Source of the DNA: Lojkania enalia
Taxonomy: Eukaryota; Ascomycota; Dothideomycetes; Pleosporales
Reading direction: 5' to 3'
Assembly: GCA_010094045.1 (NCBI GenBank)
Contig: ML986719.1
Location: 14,281 to 78,280, forward strand
DNA length: 64,000 bases
Shown here: positions 21,494 to 32,845 of the stretch, piece by piece
Numbering within the stretch: the first letter of the stretch is position 1
Layout: each line of letters opens with the position of its first letter
Notes under the pieces: generated by a model
The model's database searches: none
The model's input: only the letters and a program-made list of their open reading frames with translations
What the model was told of the DNA's origin: nothing
Translations under genes and position numbers: made by a program

Positions 21494-21619
21494 ATGACTG
21501 CAACCATCGCTAGCGAACCCATCAACTATGAGACTTGTCCAAAATGCAAGTTTAGCAACGTATCTGGGGCAGAGAAATGCGAGAAGTGTGGAGAAGGTCT
21601 TACTGGGGGTGCCCAGTGA
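21494..21619 (+). CDS. 41-aa zinc-ribbon microprotein
   Basis: ATG at 21494, TGA at 21617-21619. The sequence has CPKCKFSNVSGAEKCEKCGE: two CxxC pairs separated by 11 residues, the spacing of RanBP2-type or ribbon zinc fingers, with the usual N...G between. The N-terminus is short (MTATIASEPINYET) and the tail is GLTGGAQ. It may be a stand-alone zinc microprotein, or the first exon of a longer gene, though no good donor follows directly. It is convergent with the APH gene, 120 bp away. Confidence 0.45.
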   Translation: MTATIASEPINYETCPKCKFSNVSGAEKCEKCGEGLTGGAQ

Positions 21620-21740
21620 GCACCAAACGGTACAGTAACTACTACAAGCATGGCTACTGTAATGCTAAGTTTTACTATTTTAGCCCTGATCGGGATTGAT
21701 ATAGATGACAGAAGATCACATAAATTGGGTTTGAATTGAA

Positions 21741-22685
21741 TCACTTTCCAATTGCCTTTTTCCACGCTTGGTATTTTTGCATATCCGAAGAAAGCCCTTC
21801 TCGTTCTAGAGTACTCGCCAACAGGACTGCCCAAGCCCGCTTTTCTGCTCCGTGAAGAGAGAAACCAGCAGAGACGAGTGGCTTCGTGCCTAGCCAGAAC
21901 GTCGGATAGAATGCAGCAGACTCCCAGTCAATGATTCCAACAATGCTCCCGTCCTCTGTCACTATAATATTTGATGGTCCAAGGTCTGCATGGTAGAAAT
22001 TGAATGACTCTGTATTGCCTTCGAAGACTGGAGACTCTGAGAGGTAAGACCGTAGTTGGTTGGAGGAATAGGGACCCAAAGTCTGGGGCTTCCACGAAGG
22101 TTCCGAGTCCGGAGGGAGGGCTGTTAAGAAGGGTTCTAGGACACCATTTCCATTTATAGTCATCAGCATTTCCGACGTTGATAAAGCCAGTGTTTTGCAA
22201 AATTGCGCAATCGTGCCTGCAATTTTCATACGTCGATCAGCAGACAGTAATTCCCATGCCTGATCCAATGTCTGTCCTTCCAAGGCTTTTAGAACTAAAA
22301 AGGAACGGTTCCAGTCAGCATCTACCCATGAGATGACAACCTCAGGTGTGGGAATCGAAGATATGCTATTGACAAATCGGATTGTGTCGCTTTCAAGTTG
22401 CATACCGTGCCGCCAGGCTTTGACTTTCACAAATGTGCCTCCAATTTTCCAAACTGCTGCAGAGGTGCCGGCGTGGTGAAAGCGATCGCTCTCTGAATCA
22501 CCTAACACGATCGAGTCCCGTTCATCTGCGGAAGACTTGCGAATACAGTAGATATTTCCATCGGCTTCCCAGCTTACCACAGCGTCGTCAGGCACGTTGA
22601 TAACAAGCTCGCAGACATAAAGGGAACCAAGCAACCAGCGGGTTTGTCTTGTCCGGACAACGGAGTCTTCAATGGGAGGACTCAT
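21741..22685 (-). CDS. APH-family small-molecule phosphotransferase, 314 aa
   Basis: Intronless, ATG at 22685. Protein-kinase-like fold of the aminoglycoside phosphotransferase/choline kinase group. The catalytic loop HADLGPSN (232-239) supplies the Asp base and metal-binding Asn; IIDWESA (251-257) is the DFG-equivalent metal Asp. N-lobe: GGTFVKVKA with the likely ATP-contact Lys, then the hinge region FLVLKALEGQTLDQAWELL. Fungi carry many such genes; substrates are mostly unknown and the name does not imply antibiotic resistance. All core residues are present, so probably active. Confidence 0.85.
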   Translation of the reverse strand: MSPPIEDSVVRTRQTRWLLGSLYVCELVINVPDDAVVSWEADGNIYCIRKSSADERDSIVLGDSESDRFHHAGTSAAVWKIGGTFVKVKAWRHGMQLESDTIRFVNSISSIPTPEVVISWVDADWNRSFLVLKALEGQTLDQAWELLSADRRMKIAGTIAQFCKTLALSTSEMLMTINGNGVLEPFLTALPPDSEPSWKPQTLGPYSSNQLRSYLSESPVFEGNTESFNFYHADLGPSNIIVTEDGSIVGIIDWESAAFYPTFWLGTKPLVSAGFSLHGAEKRAWAVLLASTLEREGLSSDMQKYQAWKKAIGK

Positions 22686-22689
22686 GGGA

Positions 22690-23832
22690 CTAAATGTGTT
22701 AGCATAGCCTTAGACGGGAAATGCATACTAGATACCAGAACATGTTGGGCGGCCAATGATAGAGGAGTCGGTGTCGTTACGAGTGAACCAAATGCTTCTA
22801 TTAAGTTAATGTACTTTGAGGATTTTCAGATAGAGTTCTTTCCTTGCCTGCGTTTGACAACTACGTGATATACGTGATTTCCACAGGAGCGGGACAGAGC
22901 AGGAAAGCGATGTTTGGTTGAAGGACGAAGAACTGCTGGAGCTGTGGGGTATAAACTAGACGGTAGTGTCGACAGAGGTGCGTGCGGCACTCGTTTTGGA
23001 GAGCGCACTGCGCCTTCGTTAGGATCTAGAGAAGGACGCAGCAGGAGAACGGGAGAGGATCAAGGTTGGGTGGGTCAGCCATCCAAGGATGTGCGCTTGT
23101 CGATGTTGTATATCTTCGTTGGCTCGCTGGAGGAAAAGAAAAGTGGTCGCCTCGGTTACAGAAGTTGGGCGCTCTGGTTGATGAATCGGCAACAACGCCA
23201 CACGATCAATGACGCGCCCAACGTGAACCGTGCCAACGCCCAACTAAAAATGACTTAGTGCCATAACCCCATGTCACGCGTCTTGCTTTTCGGAAAGATA
23301 TGGCCGGGGAGAGAGACCGTGGGTCACCCCGGCGCCAACAGTTTTTCTAGATCCCGTGGCAAGATTACTAATGCAGTGTCTCCCTCAGGCTCACAGAGAT
23401 GCCTTGGCCTGTGACACCTTTCCTCTCCTAGAGAAAACTCTCGGAATATATTTAAATCCAACTGTAGAACAGTGACCAGGGAAAACTGGTAATAATTCGT
23501 TAAGTTAGTATATAGCCTCTCGTTAAGTGGTATTGGAAGGCTCATCGGGGATCGGTGAATCGAATTGGCCGATGGTGGATGACTCCGGCTCCGAAGAATT
23601 TCCGACCTAGCATAGTTTACGCCAACGCGTTCGGCATTTCATCGCGTTCCTGCCTTCTCCTTCCTTACAACCTCCCTCATCTCTCAACAAGCTCGAAACC
23701 CGGCTCGTATCCTCTGATAAACTCTCTTTGATACTCTATCTCTATGGATTCATGCCGCTCCTCACTCAGCTGTCTTTTACGTCGCCTTGTTTATTGAATA
23801 CCTCGGCGTCTCGTTCTTCGCGCTACCTTACC
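22690..23832. other. Intergenic with weak coding-like stretches
   Basis: A GC-richer block at 22910-23260 has ORFs on both strands (for example 22914-23258 +) without recognisable domains. 23324-23545 (-) is also an unsupported ORF. Nothing firm. Confidence 0.35.
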
Positions 23833-25929
23833 ATGGCGGACGGGTCGAGATTAGAGATAATCAAGGCAAACCCTATTGGCAAAGGACTAAATGCCTTTCG
23901 CACCTCTTTCGAATCCACTAGCAGAGGTCTGGCTATCTCAGGCCCAGGCGGGCCGTACAATATCAGTGGTGAAGGCATGGCATATTACTAACTCGCGGAA
24001 GTTCTCTAACATCAGCAGGATTGAGAAATTCCCTTCTTGACCTCGTATGAGCTTTGCTAAGTCCCCCTGCATCTCGTTCACTGCCCTCTGAAGGCGGTAA
24101 CATAAACCTCTTTGGCAATCTATTGGTATTGAGTACGGCGGTCAACTCTGGCAACTTCGACATTGAGCGTATCATACCCCTCAGAGCGGTCCTCAACCAC
24201 GAGCCCGATGAAGTCATCTGGAACAATGTCTACGCCATCGCCGCGTCCACAGCTTTCACAGTCGCCAAACCGACAACTCCGCTGTCCGCCCCGTCCCTCA
24301 CCGCCTCCTTCCAGCAGACGCTATAGCTGCACAACACGGGCAGCTTCGCGAACTCTACTAAAAACCGCAAATATGTGGACGGCGTGCTAAAGGAGGAACT
24401 GGGACAGCTATACGTCGGGGTCCCTGGTTTCTTTGATGCGTACTTCGGAAGCGTCGCAGGTCTGAGGTTGGTAGCGCAGGCCGTGTTCGACAAGTGCAAA
24501 GAAGGGGATAATCCGCTCTACCGAGAGAAGAGCGGCTGGCAGGGCTGGCCTGAAGGCGCGAGGGAACACGACGTCCTAAGCTGGTTTGCGCCTCTTACCG
24601 GCCAGCTCTTGGACTTCGTAGCAGAGAATCAGCCCGCCTCCAGGCCTCGACGGCGGCCGCTGGCACAACCCCACCAGCCCGTGCAAGGCTCCACCGCCGA
24701 CCGCAAGTTGGGTGTCGGCTTCGTAGACGACCCGAGTGCCGGCGTTGACTCCAAGTGCTGTTGGTCGCAGATCCTCATACCAGGAGAACTCGAGCAATCC
24801 ATCAGCAGACAAAGCGTCCAAAGCGTGGCTTGACCTGGGGCGATATGCGAGGGAGGTCTTCGCGGCCCAGGACAGCCGCCGCTTCGTGCTCGGCTTTACC
24901 CTGTGCGGGTCGCTCATGCGGCTGTGGGAGTTCGACCGACTGGGCGGCATCGCGTCCGAACAATTCGACATCAACGAGGATGGACTACAGTTCTTGTCCG
25001 CCGTGCTCGGATTCTTGTGGCTAAACGAGGAGCGGCTTGGATTTGACCTGGACATAACGAAAGCAAAAAACTACAGGCCGGAAAGCTCGATGCCGCCTCC
25101 AAGCACGGCTGGGCGTCGCGTCTCGCGGATAGGCCGGAGCAGCAGCGTCGCCGGGCGCAAGCGGTCCTCCAGCAGCACTGGCGCACTGTTGCCGCCTACC
25201 AAGCGAACCTGCTCGAGCTCCCCGATAAAGGGAGGGAGGGCAATCGCGAATCGAATGCATCGCCGCGTCGTCGTCGCCCGTGACTACGGAAAACCCATCT
25301 ACAAGTCGAGCTCCCGGACCGGCCTTCTTGCCGCGCAGGAAGGCTGCATCGAAGGATACGAGTCGTTGCACACACGAGCCGGTATGCTACAATGTGATAT
25401 CTCACCGAATAACCTCATGATGAACGAAGAGGACGATAACCCCTCCTGGCGCGCGTTCTTAATCGACCTTGACCTTGCCACCAAGGAGCAGCGGGAGAAG
25501 TCTTCAGGAGCGCGAGGGAAGACCGGCACACGAGCATTCATGGCGATCGGTGCGCTTCTAGAGGACGAAGAGCCGCATTCATTCATGCATGATCTGGAGT
25601 CGTTCTTCTGGGTGCTATTTTGGATATGCATTCACTATAACGGATCGCAAGAGAGGGTAGTACCACGGTTCGACAAATGGAATTTTGCGGATACGGAGGA
25701 GCTAACTACAATGAAATTAGGAATTGTATCTGATGATGCAATCTTTCACAAAACCGCCCAGGGATACTTCACGGAATATTGCCAGCCATTGGTCCCGTAC
25801 GCCAACAGATTGCGGAGGAAGGTATTCCCCAATGGTGGGAGGTGGAGGGATTCAAATCCGAAGTTGTACTCTGAGATGAAAGAGATACTCCGGACGGCAC
25901 AGGATGACTTGAAGGAATTGGAGATATAA
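23833..25929 (+). pseudogene. FunK1-type fungal protein kinase, multiply broken
   Basis: Clear FunK1 family: RLEIIKANPIGKGLNAF and GPGGPYNISG at the start, VPGFFDAYFGSV, REHDVLSWFAPLTGQLLDF, WSQILIPGEL, WLDLGRYAREVFAAQDSRRF, and the kinase C-lobe with QCDISPNNLMM (HRD loop), LIDLDLA (DFG) and HDLESFFWVLFW. Breaks: in-frame stops at 23989 and in 24008-24060 (TAA/TGA at expected Gln or Arg positions), TAG at 24324-24326 where Trp is expected (TPWLHNT), and a frameshift near 24797. The kinase N-lobe is missing between DITKAKN and YRPESS (about 25070), so the ATP-binding Lys is lost. The stops fit C-to-T or G-to-A decay. Confidence 0.85.
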
Positions 25930-26184
25930 CGAAATGTATCTTAGACCCTGGCGTGAGAACTAGGAAGCAGGCACGGGAATACCGAAAGCTCCTATTCTTA
26001 GCTAGCACCTTGTGTTCGGTCTTCGAGCAAAAGAACGTCAGATTCAGCTTTAGCTTCCGTTAACATCTGTCGGCTTGCTACTGTAAGGAGCGGCTCCACA
26101 ACTTTCCCAACAAAACGACCACCCTCAAGGCCACTGTAGAATACCTAACTGAAAATGCTAGTGACATGCTCTGCCCCATTAAAC

Positions 26185-26600
26185 TCACGGATAAACTTCT
26201 CGCTCACCTTCACAGCCTTGGAAAAGGCGCGTGAACTTTATCCCAGACATCTCCTTTGTGGCAAGTGCGTGAGCTGTGGAAACAACGTCCTTGATCCGAG
26301 CTGTTCGTGGTTTGCAAATCGATACTCCCCACACGAAATCAAGGAACGCTACCTGCGGCCCGTTGAGCTTACTGCTAACCAACCGTTCAAATTCCTCATC
26401 ACGGATATTAGGAGCACCATTAGCGGTGTGCGATCGAGAGAGGAAATGGTCCCAGATCTGCTTCCTTGCGTCGCTGCTTAACTCGTCGTATCTCGGCATA
26501 AGGTGAATCCGGCTAAGAATCGCTTCGTCGAATTCGGTCATTCAATTTGTTGTCAGGAACATGGTTCCATCCAGATATTCCAGTTTGCGGAGAAATATAG
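26185..26600 (-). pseudogene. AAA-ATPase C-terminal fragment
   Basis: Contains KLEYLDGTMFLTTN-like sequence near 26590, then MTEFDEAILSRIHLMPRYD, the segment after Walker B with sensor 1 (LTTN) and the arginine finger (SRIHL) of fungal AAA proteins. DVVSTAHALATKE follows. A TGA follows the LTTN motif, and an extra 20 or so residues before RIKDVVS look like unspliced intron. The N-terminal ATPase half is absent; upstream the frame runs into repeat R. Remnant only. Confidence 0.6.
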
Positions 26601-26612
26601 TGACGAGGCTGT

Positions 26613-26742
26613 TACTGGGTCATTTTCCAGGATCAAATCTGGACCCACGTAGTTCAGAAACGATCCTTCTCTCAGGTAGCAAAGAGTAGCCAACCTCCGC
26701 ATTATGTGATAATGCTCAAACTTGGAAAATACTTGAACACTG
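26613..26742. repeat. Dispersed repeat R, copy 3
   Basis: TTACTGGGTCATTTTCCAGG onward, closely matching 11415-11550 and 39361-39495. It sits exactly between the AAA fragment and the NACHT P-loop of the next pseudogene and reads through in frame with the latter on the - strand. Confidence 0.75.
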
Positions 26743-27661
26743 AGGATCGTCTTACCCTTACCGGGATCACCCTTGACCCATAGTAGCTGGCTCTACTTGT
26801 CGTTACGCTGTCCTTAGAAGTCGGGGTTTTCGAGGATCCAGTGGTATGAGCCCTCTAGTAGCCCGCCCTTAATCTCCTCAATACGCCTCTTATCATCGCG
26901 GGAATCAGTAAGGCGTAAGTCTTAGATGCATTTCTCCAGCTTACTCTCGTCAAGGAGCCGTTTAAACGCTTCGCCCATCCCTTCTTCATAGATAGGGGAT
27001 ATGTAGACGCTAAAAATGTGCCTAGCAACGAGTATGTTTTATCTTCTTCGAACTCAGTGTGTCGGCATTCTTTCAACAATAACCGCTCGAGAACGCTGAA
27101 CCGAGACAAAGGAGCTCCTTCAAGCGCTAAATTAGGAATTCCAGTTATTTCGTGGATTTGCTGCTTTAACGATCATTTATCAACAAGAGTCTTCCATCCT
27201 TAGGAGAAGAATTCAACCAAACTTGGGGCAAGAAGCTCTTAGAGTGTCCGAGTAAACCATCAGTTCTTCCGGAAATCTGATTCCCACGGCAGCGGATTAA
27301 ACACTTCACTAGTGTTGGGCGGAGTGCTAGAGGCATCTAATAAATAGACGTAGCATCGAGTCGCGTTGCAATACCAGAGAAACATGGAGTTAATAGCCTT
27401 TAAGGCTTCGGCGTTATTTACCTTATTAATGCAACAGCTGTCGATCCAAAAGTTCTGTAGGATATCTAGTCTTACTTATTCTCCACAAAATCGGATCTTC
27501 TTATAGCTAGGCTTATCCTTGCCAGTGCCATTCGTCAAGTCTTCGAAGGTGACCTCGTCCGCTCCCCATGTATGCGAAAGTATCACATAGAGAGGAATAG
27601 CCCCGTCGCCAAACTGAGTAAGATTGAAATCGCCAGTGTCGCTGAGCCGCAAAAGACACAT
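26743..27661 (-). pseudogene. HET-NACHT pseudogene
   Basis: Starts MCLLRLSDTGDFNLTQF at 27661 with VILSHTWGADEVTFEDL, KIRFCGE, then decayed HET blocks (NSMFLWYCNATRCYVYL, near ELLAPSLVEFF), LEGAPLSRFSVLERLLL, and finally a NACHT P-loop, LLWVKGDPGKGKTIL, at about 26750-26795. Multiple in-frame stops (for example about 27474, 27270 and 27240) and altered residues show it is dead. It ends abruptly at repeat R just after the Walker A motif. Same HET superfamily as the gene at 1-2173 but a different NTPase class. Confidence 0.82.
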
Positions 27662-27699
27662 TGCTCCGCATAGAGCTGGTTCGGGGCAAGCGTTAGGAA

Positions 27700-29700
27700 T
27701 AGATCTCGGTCGGGTTTAAACGTGGCAGCCTTACTAGAGACGAGCAGCGCAAATCGCTCATCTAATGAGAATATCAGTCCTAGCTACTAATGTTAGCGAG
27801 CATATAGGAAGATAGTACGCTGAGCTATACCAAAGAATTGCACCCGAAAGCGAGACAGCGACGGACTGCTAGGAGCTAATTCTGCCATGCACTAGTTTTT
27901 GAGAAAGAACAAACCCAGCTCAAGGCAGGTAGGCTGATCGCACAGCCCACAGTGTGGCGCGGCAAGGCTAAGATGTAGCTGTCATACTGCAGCAGGAAGC
28001 GAATTTGCAAGCGACTAGCTGATTATGCTTACATCTTAAGAAGTGGACGAACGCCTTGGTGACGTTAGGAGGGAGGATGGCCGACCCGCTCTGGATAGAG
28101 GGTTGTGAGGCGGCGGTAAGATACAGCAGCATGCGAGTGTGGGTACAAAGAGTCAATAGCACACTTTCTCTTCTCGTGTAGACAGTGGAGACAGCAAAGA
28201 GCGAAGCTACGGCAGCAGCGCGGACAGCGGTTTGGCGAGCTATCATACGCGCTGGGAGGGTACTCCAGTAGACAAGAGGGCGGCGGGCAGAGCATAGACG
28301 GACCGATTCAGCACTGGAAGCCGGATATGGAAGCAGTCAGGGCGACGATTGAATTTGCAAAGAGTACAGGGCGGCTACAACCAAACGTACAAGATGAAGC
28401 AAGTAGAGACGAAGAGGAAGCAGAGGAGTGGAGGCAGCTGAGGATCTCCTCTTCTGCCTCGTAGGCGTAGAACGATGAGCTGCCTATAAACGCGCCTCGG
28501 CCAGCGCGCTGCCGATTAAGAGGTGCACGACGCCGGAAATACCCTGCGGACGCGAGGCCTTGACTAGCTGCATAGGGTGCATGGCCATAATAGAATACAC
28601 ACACACACACGTGAGACGGCGAATTCTATAAGAGGTGAGTTGGTTGACTGGAGGCATGGCCAAGGTTGAGATGGATCGCAAGGCTGCTGGGCTAAGGTTA
28701 GTCCACTTGCAAAAGTGATGAGCGATAAGGACCTGAGCGAAGCGTGCTGCAAAGGAGAAAGCTACCGTAGATAGGGGAAAGCGTAGTCGTAAGTGCAAGA
28801 GTCCTACACTAGAAGTAGAGGCACATACAGAGGCAAATTCGCAAGGGGAAGACACGGGTTCATCGGTACCAAAGAACAAAGTGGGCTCTTGATAGCCGAA
28901 AAGGCTGGATCGTTCTGTAGGATGGAACACATGATCCATCTGCCTAATTGGTTCTAGCTTCGTCCCCGTTGCTAGACGCACAGCCTAGTGCATCTGAACG
29001 AAAGGTCCACGGCTGGATAATCAATCAACACCTGCCTAGCCGATGTACTGTGCCGCAATGTTACAGATCAATGCTCCGAGGCTCTCGCCATATATATCTC
29101 CTTGCTAAAACAGGATCCCCTATATTCCTGGAGACAAATACACCATCTATGGACCAAGGCTACTCCGGATTTCTTCCACAGTCGTTTCCGAGACTGGATT
29201 TCGAAGCACGCACCGATTGGCGCACACCGATGTAAGCGCAACCACACGGCGCTAAAATCTTACAATCGGACTGGCGGAAAGTCTGCGTTAGCTTCCATTG
29301 GCACAAGAATTTTCCTGACAAGTAGTAATTGAATTGCCGGCATTTGGATATAGGCGCGCCGAGATTAGTGCAGGCATCCCCGCATATAAATTTTGTCACG
29401 GGGTCAAGGTTAGCTAGACATAGTGAGGAGCCAATCATCTTAATAAAGCAAGGTTATATTTCCGTGTAAATCGCTGCTGCCTCTAATAATGATTCTTTGG
29501 AGGGAAGTCGTTATCCTTCCCTAACGCTTCCATGCTCATCCAGAAGCCAGGTTGTATTAGGATGAAATGCTAGCCTATCTCCTGCTTCAACACATGGCAA
29601 AAGCACATCAAAAAAATAAAGTGGATACGTGCATCCTGCCTCCTGTTCTTCATATCCCCACGGGAATTGGTAAGCCTGCTGGAATCAGTTCCTCTTCTGT
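27700..29700. other. Two-kilobase stretch without a supported gene
   Basis: Overlapping ORFs on both strands (28308-28981 -, 28948-29438 both) have no recognisable motif. A + strand stretch at 28320-28463 reads as charged helix (EAVRATIEFAKSTGRLQP) and may be an old coding relic. A short (AC)n tract lies at about 28597-28611. Confidence 0.35.
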
Positions 29701-29702
29701 GC

Positions 29703-30047
29703 TCAGGATAGTGGACGAACAGAAGTTAATGGGTCGCAAATAACTTCTGAATTGATGGGGAAGGCTCTAGATCCACTCTCTATGCCCGAATTCTCTGATA
29801 TCGGACTACCCGAGACGAGCGTGGCGGGCGCTACCTCCATCTTCGAAACTATAGGCTTCTTCAAGTTGATCCCCAGAAGTCTACATTTACGTTGGAGACC
29901 TTCCATCGTCCGTTTTCTGTCGGCTGGAACGAGGCTATTGAATTCTCGCGTAGCAATCGGCCATGGGATGCCTTGCGGATGCTTGCGTTTGATCGACTTA
30001 AGCAGTTCGATCTCATTGGGGGTATAGTGAGGAGCGCGGGGGGCCAT
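29703..30047 (-). CDS. SANT/Myb-like domain protein 1 (114 aa)
   Basis: I choose the ATG at 30047 (MAPRAPHYTPNEIELL) over the upstream one at 30149 because the domain begins immediately. HYTPNEIELLKSIKRKHPQG, then IPWPIATREFNSLV and DRKRTMEGLQRKCR form a three-helix Myb/SANT-like unit with aromatic residues at helix starts. The C-terminus is Ser/Pro-rich and uncharacterised. Shares the FN-L-VP-[DE]-RKRT-G-K pattern with 30716-31454. Probable DNA-binding or chromatin-associated protein. Confidence 0.5.
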   Translation of the reverse strand: MAPRAPHYTPNEIELLKSIKRKHPQGIPWPIATREFNSLVPADRKRTMEGLQRKCRLLGINLKKPIVSKMEVAPATLVSGSPISENSGIESGSRAFPINSEVICDPLTSVRPLS

Positions 30048-30715
30048 TGTGTCAGTCTGGGTTAAAGATGAGGGAGAGTTTAGATGATAGAATGGAAGGC
30101 GAAGGTACTCTGTTTTTGTATCGAGAGTGAGAGATCCCTCGCATCCCATTCGTAATTAATTTGCCCAAAATTAGCATGTGAATGGTATTTCTGGAGCGCT
30201 TCTAGCATGAAGCTCTCACGGCAGGAATGGCACAGGGCGGTGCAGCAAACCCTTGCCTTCCAAAGTCTTGCTAGCCGTCACGCCACGGAAAGTTGGTGCG
30301 GGCCAAACTGGAACGCCAACCAGCTACCAGTTTCTAAATATTTCTACCGACTCCATCTTATTCTAGATGCTTCCTGAGCAGATGGGGAAGGGGAGATGTT
30401 GTCAGAGAATTGAAGCTATATCTAACGCCTGCCTAATGCTGTGAGGTCTCAAGACCACCAGGGACCACCCCTTGCGTTGCGGCACAGTCGGTGATCACTA
30501 TCCCAAGTAGTTTTTTCTTGGCGGAATTTAATTGGACTGCTTATCTTGTCAACGACGTGCCATTAATGCAGGGGCCGGTTAATTACTCGGTCAATAAGCG
30601 CGCGGAAAGCCGCTACCGTACAGCTCACGCTCTTCGCAGTGGCAGAGCATCCCTCACCACTCTTACTGGCCGTTTAAACGATATCGCAACGTTCACAAAG
30701 TCACCTTGTTTAAGC

Positions 30716-31454
30716 ATGCCTTCGCACTTCAAACAATGGGAGGAGAATCTTCTCTACATTATTAGAGCTACTGTTCTAGAATATGGCAAAGGCACATGGG
30801 CAGATGTTACTACAATCTACAATTTATTCGTCCCAGATGAAAGGAAAAGAAAGACGGACGGTGTTCCCAAGAAGTATTATTCTTCAAGTTTCGGAGACAA
30901 GGTCCAAGACAGGATCAAAGACGATGATATAGCTGCATTAAAAACGGCCATCCGACAATCACTCGTTGAAATACTCAACAATGTAGGTCGAAAGCACCTC
31001 TACCAAAGCAATCTAACTAGGAGAGTAGAGGATGAATAAAAGAACACAGCGGAGGAAGGAAAAAAGAAAACAGCAGAGGAAAGAAAGACGGCAGCAGCAG
31101 CGGGAAGAAAATAGGTCGAGAAATCCCGCTCCTATACAGGCACATCAATTAGGATATACGTCCCCAGAACAAGTGCACGAGTTGGCGATGGGCGCGACAT
31201 CTTCAGAATATATGTTGGAGAGTCCTTGTCCTGGAACGATTTCGTTGGTTTACAACGCAATGGATACAAGCAGCATAATCCCATTAGACTGCCTGGGTGA
31301 GTATTCAATATCCTATTGTAGGGATTAACTAATGTTTAAAGGCTACACTCCAGTATGGGAAATATCATGCCCGCCCGTCGCGCGCCCGCCTCTCGATCTC
31401 TATTTCCCTCGGGAAGGTAACACTATCTACGACTCTACCTACCTCGCAAACTAA
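30716..31454 (+). CDS. SANT/Myb-like domain protein 2 (about 215 aa, three exons)
   Basis: ATG at 30716 (MPSHFKQWEENLLYIIRATV). The domain continues GTWADVTTIYNLFVPDERKR and matches protein 1. Proposed introns: 30983-31028 (GTAGGT to GAGAGTAG, branch CTAAC), joining a highly basic exon (KRTQRRKEKRKQQRKERRQQ), and 31297-31341 (GTGAGT, ACTAAT, AAAG), joining to a last exon ending DLYFPREGNTIYDSTYLAN at 31454. Phases agree for both. Without the first splice the protein would stop at 31039 after 107 residues. The Arg/Gln-rich block suggests nucleic-acid binding. Confidence 0.5.
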
Positions 31455-31526
31455 GGATAAGCATCCAAGACGTTGGCGAGGAGGCCTTAGTACTAGTATC
31501 GTTTTAGTCAGGTGAATCAAATGTGT

Positions 31527-31802
31527 CTATCTTAAGTGTTGACCCACGAAAAGAAGTTGACTTGTTGCTGGTAGCCGCAGAATTCGGCGCTGTATTTCCG
31601 CTTCGATCCAACAATCTTGCTCGGAGTTGTATATAGAGGTATCGCGTTTCATATCAGCCCTTTTGCTCCGCAGACCTTGGATAGTTCGCTCGGTCCCGGT
31701 TTTCTCGAAGATAATTTCGACCACTTCACTATCCTGGTAGCCAAGATTCCCGTAGAAAGCAATCATTAATGCGTCCGTTTCGTTCCACTCGATACCTCCC
31801 AT
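31527..31802 (-). CDS. SANT-like domain protein 3 (91 aa)
   Basis: ATG at 31802. EWNETDALMIAFYGNLGYQD, SEVVEIIFEKTGTERTI and QGLRSKRADM make a helix-turn-helix like that of the two neighbours, but the usual VPxxRKR is ERTIQGLRSKR. Short, single exon, no other domain. Third member of a local cluster. Confidence 0.45.
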   Translation of the reverse strand: MGGIEWNETDALMIAFYGNLGYQDSEVVEIIFEKTGTERTIQGLRSKRADMKRDTSIYNSEQDCWIEAEIQRRILRLPATSQLLFVGQHLR

Positions 31803-32516
31803 ATTTTGTGTGGGTGTTTGCGTGTTTGTATGGAAAACGATGCGAAGTAGGTGAAGTGCGGAGATGTGTATCTCCGCTGATTCTGGGGGGTGATTAAATG
31901 TCAGCCCAGCCCATGCGGCACAGTACGTGGTATTTAGACTTGGCGCAGCGCATGAGGTGATTCAGATGACCCATCCAGGCCTGAAACACGTGCCGAAAAG
32001 GAACTCAGACCTTTATATAATCAAGATGTTGATAGTCTTTAACCAGTGCAGTTCTCCCACAGAATCGAAGTCATCTTCATCTATAATGTTCTAAAAAGCT
32101 AAATCTAGGCTCTACATAGGGTAGATGCAAGCCAATTTCATCAATTCTGAAATATCAATGTCTGTATAAAGGCATACTAATCTAATCTAGAAGGGAATAC
32201 TCTATTAGCCATAGCGGTGTTTTCGCTAATTTCCAGTGTTAGCTATAGATTACAAAAGTGGTAAAATTGGCTTCCCGAGCCGTTACGGTCTTGTATAGTA
32301 CTGTAGCAACGTGAAAATCGAGCAGTTCTCGTAGATGTTGGACTAGTTTTACTCCCTCTAGAATCTCTTAATTATGAACAAGAAAACAAAATACGTTGCA
32401 TACTGCTTCTCAGATACTTTCCATGGATTTGGAAGCAACAGCTAGACAACTCGCTTGTAAGCTCTTTCGTCGAGAGGCCACGTGATTTAAGCCAAAGTGA
32501 TTTCGCAATCCAAAGT
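31803..32516. other. Intergenic, nothing recognised
   Basis: No ORF with motifs, no repeat match within the window. Confidence 0.35.
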
Positions 32517-32845
32517 AGTTTATCTACTAAGTGGTCTCAATCCCAGGTAGTTTTTACAAAGTGGTCTTAATCCCAGGTAGTTTTTACGAAGTGGTCTCAA
32601 TCCCAGGTAGTTTTTACGAAATAGTCTCAACCCCAAGTAGTTTTCATGAAGTGGTCTCAACCCCAAGTAGTTTTTATGGCGTGGTCTCAATCCCGAGTAG
32701 TTTATCTACTAAGTGGTCTCAATCCCAAGTAGTTTTTACGAAGTGGTCTTAACCCCAAGCAGCTTTTATGAAGTGGTCTCAATCCCAAGTAGTTTATCTA
32801 CGTCCTAATCCCAAGGAAGTGGTCTCAATCCTAAGTGGTTCTTTC
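32517..32845. repeat. Minisatellite 1 (about 30-bp unit, about 11 copies)
   Basis: Tandem units close to AAGTGGTCTCAATCCCAAGT + AGTTTTTACG. Several units are variant (TTTATCTACT in place of TTTTTACG). Because the unit is a multiple of 3, an open frame of VVSIPGSFYE-like repeats arises; I treat that as a by-product. Confidence 0.9.

Noticed and set aside
28308..28981. Overlapping - strand ORFs of 100 and 165 aa
   Set aside because: Low-complexity hydrophobic/Ser composition, no motif, no agreement with splice signals.
32531..32752. Open frame of ten-residue repeats (VVSIPGSFYE-like)
   Set aside because: Produced by the 30-bp minisatellite, whose unit is a multiple of three; no start context or unique sequence.
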